From the NCBI GenBank assembly GCA_023052935.1, contig CM041294.1, positions 154,505,399-154,569,398 on the forward strand: DNA of 64,000 bases, given 5' to 3'. The DNA comes from Piezodorus guildinii (taxonomy: Eukaryota; Arthropoda; Insecta; Hemiptera; Pentatomidae). Both the position numbers and the translations under genes were made by a program. A model generated the notes under the pieces. It was not told the origin of the DNA and made no database searches. It worked only from the letters and a program-made list of their open reading frames with translations. Positions 1-7,933 of the stretch are shown one piece after another. Each line of letters starts with the position of its first letter. Positions within the stretch are counted from its first letter, which is position 1.

Positions 1-440
1 GTTACATTAATATAACACAAGGAGCTCCGACAGCTCTGTGATCACAAATCATCAATGGCTTACTATATCTAGTGATAGGGCACGCCCATTCATAAAAATG
101 AGTTTATTAATGAAACTAATTGATAAGGCCTTATCCAGGAGATACGGAGCCAAGCGATATCTCTGTTTACAAACAGTCGGGCTTCGGTCTTACCAGATAA
201 ATAAAATGATTTAGAAGAATAACAAAAAAAGAGAAGTCAATAATGCAATTTTTCTGTCCACAAAAATAAATTTCACTAAACAATATTTACGAAAAAAATA
301 AAATAATCTGTAGGCATTAGAGATAATCAAGAAAAACTTATTCAACGTAAAAGTTTAAAAACACGAAACCATCAAATTCCAACAGGAGAGATCGCTGTTC
401 TTATGTTTGGATGAAGGAAAAAAATGTGTGTACATACTCG
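1..440. other. No recognisable feature
   Basis: AT-rich sequence without a coding region or repeat I can name. The part from about 216 onward recurs in an indel-rich form from about 4676, so it belongs to the duplicated locus described below. Confidence 0.5.
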
Positions 441-441
<1 letters not shown>

Positions 442-526
<85 letters not shown>

Positions 527-531
527 ATACA
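442..531. repeat. (CA)n followed by (TA)n microsatellite
   Basis: A pure CA run is followed directly by an alternating TA run. The long reading frame across it, which reads Thr-His then Ile-Tyr repeats, is a translation artefact of the microsatellite. A shorter, error-rich version lies at about 4923-5005. Confidence 0.95.
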
Positions 532-548
532 CATTTTTTATCAATGCT

Positions 549-817
549 GGGGAGGGGCGTGGACTAGTGGATAGAGCGTTAGTCTGCTGTGCTCCGGTTC
601 CTGGGTTGGAATCCCGCAGAATATTATTTATTCTGTTAAATCAGTCGGGGGGTGACTCTAGGGTATGGATACCCTCCTGGGGCAGACCCAGCCTCTATAA
701 AGTGGGTACCCAAATTAATTGGGGAAAAACCTGGCGGCTGAGCGCGTTGACCTTGAAAGAGTACAAATCTATATATGTACTGGACCCAAGATCCTCCATG
801 GGTAGTAGTGGTACAGG
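549..817 (+). mobile_element. SINE2 copy a (tRNA-derived SINE)
   Basis: The 5' head looks like a tRNA: a box A-like stretch GACTAGTGGATAGAGC and a box B-like GGGTTGGAATCCC. The body holds conserved blocks (GGTATGGATACCCTCCTGG, ACCTGGCGGCTGAGCG) that recur in at least seven other places in the window. The copy is flanked by a 15-bp direct repeat, TTTTTTATCAATGCT, at 534-548 and 818-832, which fits LINE-mediated insertion. The 3' tail is T-rich rather than A-rich. RNA polymerase III transcription from the internal promoter is inferred from the family type. Confidence 0.85.
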
Positions 818-845
818 TTTTTTATCAATGCTAGTTAATTTTTTA

Positions 846-1128
846 GGCGTAGTCTAGTAGATAGAGCACTAGTCTACTGTACTCCGGGTCCAGGGTTCAA
901 ATCCCGGTTGTGGAAGAATATTATTTATTTTCTTTTTTCAGCCGTGGAGTATAGAAACCCTCAGACCTAGCCTCCATAAAATGGGTACCCTAAAAATAGG
1001 AAAAAGAACCTGGCGGCGGAGCGTGATCAAGGCCTAATCACCTCATTGCACTGCGGTTGGCCTAGAAACAGTACAAATCTCTTAAATACTGAGCCCATGA
1101 CCCTTCATGGGTTATAGAGGTTAGAGGA
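846..1128 (+). mobile_element. SINE2 copy b
   Basis: This second SINE2 is in the same orientation, less than 30 bp downstream of copy a. It has the box B-like GGGTTCAAATCCCGG and the same body blocks. It is more diverged and has a short deletion in the body. With copy a it forms a head-to-tail pair, and the TSD around copy a shows that copy a inserted separately just upstream. Confidence 0.8.
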
Positions 1129-1480
1129 AAAATATCGGTATTTAAGCCCTATTTCAAATACAAGTGAACCTAAATGTTATTAAAGCCCTTTTAAAATGGT
1201 AAAAATGTGCAAAATACATGATATAAAGTAGGTCTTCTGGTTCGCTAATTTAGCTGAAAAAGTTGCTGGAACATCTCAGGCAGTTTTAAAATATTAAATT
1301 TTAGTTTGATAAAACTTATCGTTTTTGAGCTAGACTTACCACACACACCTTTTTGCAGGGCTTTCAGGTTTTTGGACTCCTAAAACGTATAATTCCAGAG
1401 ATAACTCAAATTCGAAAATGTTCACATTCGCAGTACTTTTACTTCATATGTCATAAATAGGTGAAAGGAACAATAATTAA
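1129..1480 (+). repeat. R3 repeat, partial
   Basis: Part of a dispersed family seen at about ten places in this window. Diagnostic words are GCAAAATACATGATATAAAG (elsewhere GCAAAATGCATGGTATAAAG), CACACACCTTTTTGCAGGG and CGAAAATGTTCACATTCGC. I call '+' the orientation that ends in CGCAATACTTTCCCTTAC. No coding capacity is visible and the family is not recognised; it behaves like a non-autonomous DNA element. Confidence 0.65.
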
Positions 1481-1833
1481 AATAAGGCTTCATTGGATTT
1501 AGGTTCGTGTTCGTCAATTGCTAAGAAATAAAACAGTTTTCGAGGAAGCACATATATTCCACATCTTAGCTAATACTGGTCTGATTTGAAGAGAATGAAA
1601 TTTAGTTTGAAGTGATTATATAATATACCAAAATCGTTCGAATCTTTCGGCGCTACAGTCTAAAGGAAAACAGGTTATTCGAATATTGAGTGGGGTCTTT
1701 ATCTTTTAAGATAAAAGACAATACTATCACGCTATACGATAATAGTTTCGAAGCTGATAGTCTCTAGTGGTATGACACTCGACAGCCAACGTACTTATAA
1801 TAAACTATAAATAAATAATGTATTTTTTTAAAA

Positions 1834-1835
<2 letters not shown>

Positions 1836-1876
<41 letters not shown>

Positions 1877-1880
1877 TTTT
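1836..1880. repeat. (TA)n plus T run
   Basis: Alternating TA followed by about a dozen T residues. The small minus-strand frame across it is microsatellite-derived. Confidence 0.9.
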
Positions 1881-1984
1881 AATGTTTGCAGCTTTCATTA
1901 ATTGATGGATATTATAAATGTGGGATTTTTCTTGTTGTTTTTTTTGCGAAAGGAATTTAAGGTTTTCAGTAACATTGTGTAGCA

Positions 1985-2243
1985 AACAGCCTTCTAAGCT
2001 AATGTCGCTAGTCTAAATCTGGCAGGTGACCCTAAATTATTTTTTATTCGGAGTAATTAATCCTTGGTTATGTAGTCCTTCGGAAGGAACGTGAAACGGT
2101 GGCCCGTTCTGAGCGCCGTAAAGTACTGCTTAAAGTTCCCTATCCAAATATAACCTTAATAGGCAAAATATATGACTCTCACTGTAGCATCGTAGATTGG
2201 CGACAGTAGCATGAAAGAGACGCTAAAAGAATAAATCAACAAA
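1985..2243 (+). mobile_element. SINE1, old decayed copy
   Basis: The SINE1 core words survive with many substitutions: CCTTGGTTATG, GTCCTTCGGAAGG, TTCCCTATCC and GACTCTCACTGTAGCATCG. A short stretch just downstream (about 2247-2270, GACTAGTGCTCTATCCACTAG) is a SINE2 head in reverse orientation, so two decayed SINEs abut here. Confidence 0.6.
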
Positions 2244-2418
2244 TAGACTAGTGCTCTATCCACTAGATCAATAAGCTTCCCATCGCTACCCCAAACCACT
2301 CCATTCTTCCTACGAAGGTAAGTATTATAAACTAATTTATAGTGAATTTAAATACCTTTAATTTGAGTATTAAACATCTGTAGGTTTGATAGTTACCAAG
2401 AAACGTTGTTCATAAAAA

Positions 2419-2602
2419 TGTGTACGAAACAAAAGAAAACTTCATTTAAATATTTACAACTTGTTTCTGATATGACATCCTTACAATCAGCAATTTTTTT
2501 CGTTTTGTTTTTAGGAAGTCATAATAAATGACCTTTATGTAATAATTTTAAATGCCGATAGTTTAAATTTTCTTCCTAAAAAGTACGTTTAATTTTGTAC
2601 TT
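2419..2602. other. Flank and TSD of the Jockey copy A insertion
   Basis: This is R3-type flank (minus orientation) ending in AATTTTGTACTT at 2591-2602, the TSD of the retrotransposon. It recurs almost unchanged at 6064-6248 in front of copy B, TSD included. The shared flank and TSD show that copies A and B derive from one insertion event. Confidence 0.8.
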
Positions 2603-4675
2603 GAAGAACAGCTGATGCGCTCGATGATAACAGTCATACGTTACTTCGTCTCTCAGATTTTCGCTCTTTTCAGTAGGAATTCGCTTGAGTTTAGTCTGGA
2701 AAACATCACTAGACTTCAAGAAAACCACAGCAGTGAATATTGGAGAAATATCGGTAAGCAAAGTTATAATTTACTTTGTAGAATCGCGAAAAGTGAAAGG
2801 AGGGTCACTGATCAGCTGATTGCCGCTAGCTCGGCAAGCTCGGGCTTGCTTTTCTTTAACTTATCTTTCTTTTATTATCTTTCCTTCTCATTCTCATCTC
2901 ATTATTTATTTATTTTTTATTTTATTATTTTTTTATTTTTTTTATTTTATTTTATTTTTTTATTTTTTTTTTTTTTTAATCAATGAGATATTTTCATCAA
3001 GTTATGTCCTCAAAAGCTACAAGTAAAAGATCTAGATCTGCAGGTTCAAACTCATCTCCTACAAAACAGAGACCTCGCCGTGAAAATAATAAAAAAATGA
3101 TTCCACCAGCTACCGCTTCAGCTTCCTCTTTAGGATCTGAACCACAGCCTAGCACATCATCACAAGGATTAACTGATGAATCGCCGTTTTTTACACCGAA
3201 TCCATTTCAGATCCTCCAAAATGAAAAAGAAGCCATGGAATCTTCTCCTATACCCAGGGAACCACTACCTCCACCAATATTTGTTAAAAATATTAAAAAT
3301 TTTCAACTGATGTGTGCGCATTTAAACAAAGTAACTGATCCTAATAGTTATTCTTGTATAAGCAGAACCAGTGATACTAAAATATCCCCGACTACCGCCG
3401 AAAGCTACAGAAAAATAGTGAAATATCTGACTGAGACCAAAGCTGATTTTCATACCTATCAGTTGCGCCAGGAGAGAGCTTTAAGGGTTGTAATTAGAAA
3501 CCTACACCCTTCGACACCAGTTACAGCTATCAAAGAAGAACTGACGGAGATAGGCTACAAAGTGCGGCAAGTGACCAATGTCCTAAAAGATAAAATTCTA
3601 CTGCCTCTATTCTTTGTGGACTTGGAACCATCAGCAGGAGTTGAAAAAATTTACGACCTCAATAGGTTGTACTATACTAGTGTAAGAGTTGAGAAACCTT
3701 ACACTAAAAAAGAAATAGTTCAGTGCCATAATTGTCAGGCATATGGTCATACGAGAACTTACTGCCACCACACACCACGCTGTGTGAAATGCGGTGAGCA
3801 ACATAAATCAGAAGAATGCACAAGATCAAGATCAACACCCGCTGTATGTGCTCTGTGCCTCGAGGACCACCCGGCTAACTACAAGGGATGTCAAATCTAC
3901 AAGAACCTCAAAAGCAGATACCAAAAACCTCAGAATCTGGATGAAACAGCTGAACCGATCAGAAGCAGAAGACAACCTTCAAAAACAATTGATTCCAATG
4001 TAACATTTGCCCATCTACTTGGAGGTGGGAACCAGAACAAAGAGGCCCTGCCGGAACAACGCATACATCCTGAACCCCTTCCACAACCACCTATTCCTCA
4101 AAATTTACCCAACCCTCAAAAACCTCATCCGCATCAAATTTCTCATATTCCTCCTCCATCAAATGTCACAGACCTTACAAGTTTGATGACATCCTTCATC
4201 ACTGAAATCAAATCCCTTGTCATGCCGCTAATATCACTACTTACTAATCTCGTATCAAATTTAATCCCTTCCTTAAAAAATCCTTAAATGACTACACCTA
4301 ATTCCTTGTCCATTCTCCTTTGGAATGCGAATGGTGTTAGAAATCACACTGACGAACTTACAGCTTTATTGCAAGACAAAAACGTTGATGTAGCACTTAT
4401 TACTGAAACTAGACTAACCACTAAACAACTCTTTAAAATACCTCAATACGTAACATACCGTACAGAACACCCAGACGGAAAAGCCCATGCCGGTACTGCT
4501 GTCATTGTGCACCAGTCCCTCTCCCACCATATACTCCCAGTTCCCTCCTATGATTTCCTACAATGCACCGCCATAGTAATCAAGACTTTTTCTTTTCCGA
4601 TCACCCTCGCATCAGCGTACTGCCCTCCTAAACATTCCATCTCCAACATTCTATTCGAATCCTTCCTTAATTCCT
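2603..4675 (+). mobile_element. Jockey-type retrotransposon copy A, 5' half only
   Basis: It matches the first 2073 bp of copy B (6249-8321) at a constant offset of 3646. Differences I could see are in the T-rich tract before ORF1 and one silent T/C at 3615 versus 7261. It contains the 5' UTR, all of ORF1 and the first part of ORF2. It stops without poly(A), at a junction where the sequence jumps to a noisy repeat of the region starting near 216. The truncation therefore reflects a genome or assembly rearrangement, not 5' truncation during retrotransposition. Confidence 0.9.
2983..4287 (+). CDS. Jockey-type ORF1 (gag-like zinc-knuckle protein), copy A
   Basis: The protein has 434 residues and the same sequence as copy B ORF1. 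In order it has a basic Ser/Pro-rich N-terminus, a central segment of the kind found before zinc knuckles in insect LINE gag proteins (PRE_C2HC-like, about residues 155-205), three CCHC-type knuckles (about 247-260, 267-279 and 289-303; spacings CX2CX4HX4C, CX2CX3HX4C and CX2CX3HX6C), a Pro-rich linker at 344-400 and a hydrophobic C-terminus. By family knowledge it binds element RNA and forms the ribonucleoprotein particle. The stop codon TAA is followed directly by the ATG of ORF2. Confidence 0.88.
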   Translation: MRYFHQVMSSKATSKRSRSAGSNSSPTKQRPRRENNKKMIPPATASASSLGSEPQPSTSSQGLTDESPFFTPNPFQILQNEKEAMESSPIPREPLPPPIFVKNIKNFQLMCAHLNKVTDPNSYSCISRTSDTKISPTTAESYRKIVKYLTETKADFHTYQLRQERALRVVIRNLHPSTPVTAIKEELTEIGYKVRQVTNVLKDKILLPLFFVDLEPSAGVEKIYDLNRLYYTSVRVEKPYTKKEIVQCHNCQAYGHTRTYCHHTPRCVKCGEQHKSEECTRSRSTPAVCALCLEDHPANYKGCQIYKNLKSRYQKPQNLDETAEPIRSRRQPSKTIDSNVTFAHLLGGGNQNKEALPEQRIHPEPLPQPPIPQNLPNPQKPHPHQISHIPPPSNVTDLTSLMTSFITEIKSLVMPLISLLTNLVSNLIPSLKNP

Positions 4676-4677
4676 GA
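4288..4677 (+). pseudogene. Jockey-type ORF2, N-terminal 129 residues (copy A)
   Basis: Only the first part of the APE-type endonuclease domain is present: the LLWNANGV start motif, ITETRL with the metal-binding Glu, and ASAYCPP. The frame ends in a stop created exactly at the junction with the noisy duplicate; in copy B the same codons continue into the rest of the endonuclease. It lacks the catalytic His region and all of the reverse transcriptase. Confidence 0.9.
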
Positions 4678-6063
4678 ATCACAAAAAAAGAGAAGTCATT
4701 AAAATGCAATTTTCTGTCCACCAAAATAAATTTCCACTAACAATATTTTACGAAAAAAAATTAAAATAATTGTAGGCATTAGAGATAATCATGAAAATAC
4801 TTATTCAACGTTAAAAGTTTAAAAAACACGAAAACCTCTCAAATTCCAACAGGAGAGATCGCTGTTCTTATGTTTGGATGAAGCGAAAAAAATGTGTTGT
4901 ACATGTCACTCGTATACAACTCAACACACACACACACTCACTCACACACACACTCTCAATCACATATATACTATATATAAATATATATATATATATATTA
5001 TATTTACACATTTTGTTTATCATTGCTGGAGGAGGGGGGAGTTGACTAGTGGAATAGGAGCGTTAGTCTGCATTCGTGCTCCAGGTTCCTGGGTTGGAAT
5101 CCCGCAGGAATAATTATTTATTCTGTTATAATCAGTCGGGGGTGGGACTCTAGGGTATGGATACCCTCCTGGGATAGACCCAGCTCTGATAAAAGTGGGT
5201 ACCCCCAAATTAATTGGGGGAAACCTGGCGGGTCTCGAGCGCGTTGGACTTGAATGAAAGTGGTTACATATCTATATATGTACTGGGACCCAAGATCCTC
5301 CATGGGTGAGTAGTGGTACAGGTTTGTTATCTATGCTAGTAAATTTTTTAGGCGCTAAGTCTAGTAGATAGAGCTCTAGTCTTACTGTACTCCGGGTCCA
5401 GGGTTCAAATCCGGGTGTGGAGAGAATATTATTTATTTTCTTTTTTTCAGCCGTGGAAGTTATAGGAAACCTCAGACTAGCCTCCACATAATCTGAGGTA
5501 CCCTAAATATCAGGAAAAAAAGAACCTGGCGGCGGGCAGCGTGATCCAAGGCCTAATCACCCATTGCACTTGCCGGTTGGCCTAGAAAACAGTACAAATT
5601 CTCTTAAATACTGAAGCCCATGACCTTATTGGGTTTTGAGGGTTTAGAGGAAAAAATATCGGTATTTATAGCCTATTTCAAATACAAGTGGAACCTTTAA
5701 TGTTATTTAAAGCCCTTTTAAAATGGTACAAAATGTGCAAAATACATGACATCAAGTAGGTACTTTATGGTTTTCGCTTATTTAGCTGAAAAAGTTGCTT
5801 GAGAACATCTCAGGCAGTTTTAAAATATTAAATTTTTAGTTTGATAAAAAACTTATCGTTTTTGTGCTAGACTTACCACTCACTCCTTTTTGCAGGGCTT
5901 TCAGGTTTTTTGGTCTCCTATAAAAACGTATAATTCCAGTGATATCTCAAATTCGAAAATGTTCACATTCGCAGTACTTTTACTTCATATGTCATAAATA
6001 GGTGAAGGGAAACAATAATTAAAATAAAGGCTTCATTGGATTTAGGTTTCGTGTTCGTCTAAT
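4676..6063. repeat. Indel-rich duplicate of about 216-1520
   Basis: The order of features is the same as at 216-1520 (microsatellite, SINE2, SINE2, R3 piece), but many scattered single-base insertions and deletions separate the two versions. Both SINE2 heads are recognisable (about 5035 and 5350), as is the R3 piece (about 5646-6040). It joins copy A on the left and pre-insertion flank on the right (about 6064), and skips the roughly 900 bp that lie at 1520-2418. The error pattern resembles unpolished long-read sequence used as gap filling. Confidence 0.8.
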
Positions 6064-6248
6064 TGTGTACGAAACAAAAGAAAACTTCATTTAAATATTT
6101 ACAACTTGTTTCTGATATGACATCCTTACAATCAGCAATTTTTTTCGTTTTGTTTTTAGGAAGTCATAATAAAATGACCTTTATGTAATAATTTTAAATG
6201 CCGATAGTTTAAATTTTCTTCCTAAAAAGTACGTTTAATTTTGTACTT

Positions 6249-6628
6249 GAAGAACAGCTGATGCGCTCGATGATAACAGTCATACGTTACTTCGTCTCTC
6301 AGATTTTCGCTCTTTTCAGTAGGAATTCGCTTGAGTTTAGTCTGGAAAACATCACTAGACTTCAAGAAAACCACAGCAGTGAATATTGGAGAAATATCGG
6401 TAAGCAAAGTTATAATTTACTTTGTAGAATCGCGAAAAGTGAAAGGAGGGTCACTGATCAGCTGATTGCCGCTAGCTCGGCAAGCTCGGGCTTGCTTTTC
6501 TTTAACTTATCTTTCTTTTATTATCTTTCCTTCTCATTCTCATCTCATTATTTATTTATTTTTTATTTTATTATTTTTTTATTTTTTTTTTTTATTTTAT
6601 TTTATTTTTTTTTTTTTTTTTTTAATCA
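6249..6628 (+). promoter_or_regulatory. 5' UTR of copy B with a T-rich tract
   Basis: About 380 bp long. The 3' half is a long T-rich tract with scattered A that runs up to the ORF1 start. A 123-codon upstream frame (6261-6632) begins 12 bp into the element and ends in a TGA overlapping the ORF1 ATG (ATGA). Its C-terminal half is only Phe/Leu/Tyr from the T tract, so I do not treat it as a proven protein. Jockey elements generally use internal promoters at their 5' end; no promoter element is proven here. Confidence 0.45.
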
Positions 6629-7933
6629 ATGAGATATTTTCATCAAGTTATGTCCTCAAAAGCTACAAGTAAAAGATCTAGATCTGCAGGTTCAAACTCA
6701 TCTCCTACAAAACAGAGACCTCGCCGTGAAAATAATAAAAAAATGATTCCACCAGCTACCGCTTCAGCTTCCTCTTTAGGATCTGAACCACAGCCTAGCA
6801 CATCATCACAAGGATTAACTGATGAATCGCCGTTTTTTACACCGAATCCATTTCAGATCCTCCAAAATGAAAAAGAAGCCATGGAATCTTCTCCTATACC
6901 CAGGGAACCACTACCTCCACCAATATTTGTTAAAAATATTAAAAATTTTCAACTGATGTGTGCGCATTTAAACAAAGTAACTGATCCTAATAGTTATTCT
7001 TGTATAAGCAGAACCAGTGATACTAAAATATCCCCGACTACCGCCGAAAGCTACAGAAAAATAGTGAAATATCTGACTGAGACCAAAGCTGATTTTCATA
7101 CCTATCAGTTGCGCCAGGAGAGAGCTTTAAGGGTTGTAATTAGAAACCTACACCCTTCGACACCAGTTACAGCTATCAAAGAAGAACTGACGGAGATAGG
7201 CTACAAAGTGCGGCAAGTGACCAATGTCCTAAAAGATAAAATTCTACTGCCTCTATTCTTCGTGGACTTGGAACCATCAGCAGGAGTTGAAAAAATTTAC
7301 GACCTCAATAGGTTGTACTATACTAGTGTAAGAGTTGAGAAACCTTACACTAAAAAAGAAATAGTTCAGTGCCATAATTGTCAGGCATATGGTCATACGA
7401 GAACTTACTGCCACCACACACCACGCTGTGTGAAATGCGGTGAGCAACATAAATCAGAAGAATGCACAAGATCAAGATCAACACCCGCTGTATGTGCTCT
7501 GTGCCTCGAGGACCACCCGGCTAACTACAAGGGATGTCAAATCTACAAGAACCTCAAAAGCAGATACCAAAAACCTCAGAATCTGGATGAAACAGCTGAA
7601 CCGATCAGAAGCAGAAGACAACCTTCAAAAACAATTGATTCCAATGTAACATTTGCCCATCTACTTGGAGGTGGGAACCAGAACAAAGAGGCCCTGCCGG
7701 AACAACGCATACATCCTGAACCCCTTCCACAACCACCTATTCCTCAAAATTTACCCAACCCTCAAAAACCTCATCCGCATCAAATTTCTCATATTCCTCC
7801 TCCATCAAATGTCACAGACCTTACAAGTTTGATGACATCCTTCATCACTGAAATCAAATCCCTTGTCATGCCGCTAATATCACTACTTACTAATCTCGTA
7901 TCAAATTTAATCCCTTCCTTAAAAAATCCTTAA
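6629..7933 (+). CDS. Jockey-type ORF1 (gag-like zinc-knuckle protein), copy B
   Basis: This is an intact 434-residue frame. It has a basic Ser-rich N-terminus, a PRE_C2HC-like segment around FHTYQL (residue ~155) and RVVIRNLHPSTP, three CCHC knuckles at about 247-303, then a Pro/His-rich linker and a hydrophobic tail. Three knuckles after a PRE_C2HC segment is the normal Jockey-clade gag layout. Function by family: nucleic-acid binding and particle assembly, in cytoplasm and nucleus. The TAA stop touches the ATG of ORF2 with no spacer, which suggests ORF2 is made by termination-reinitiation. A second in-frame Met at residue 8 is an alternative start. Confidence 0.92.
   Translation: MRYFHQVMSSKATSKRSRSAGSNSSPTKQRPRRENNKKMIPPATASASSLGSEPQPSTSSQGLTDESPFFTPNPFQILQNEKEAMESSPIPREPLPPPIFVKNIKNFQLMCAHLNKVTDPNSYSCISRTSDTKISPTTAESYRKIVKYLTETKADFHTYQLRQERALRVVIRNLHPSTPVTAIKEELTEIGYKVRQVTNVLKDKILLPLFFVDLEPSAGVEKIYDLNRLYYTSVRVEKPYTKKEIVQCHNCQAYGHTRTYCHHTPRCVKCGEQHKSEECTRSRSTPAVCALCLEDHPANYKGCQIYKNLKSRYQKPQNLDETAEPIRSRRQPSKTIDSNVTFAHLLGGGNQNKEALPEQRIHPEPLPQPPIPQNLPNPQKPHPHQISHIPPPSNVTDLTSLMTSFITEIKSLVMPLISLLTNLVSNLIPSLKNP

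Noticed and set aside
411..857. Open frame with Thr-His and Ile-Tyr runs
   Set aside because: It is a translation of the CA/TA microsatellite continuing into a SINE2.
548..910. Possible tRNA genes (box A and box B matches)
   Set aside because: These are SINE heads with mutated stems and attached bodies; no stretch folds as a complete cloverleaf with a proper acceptor stem by eye.
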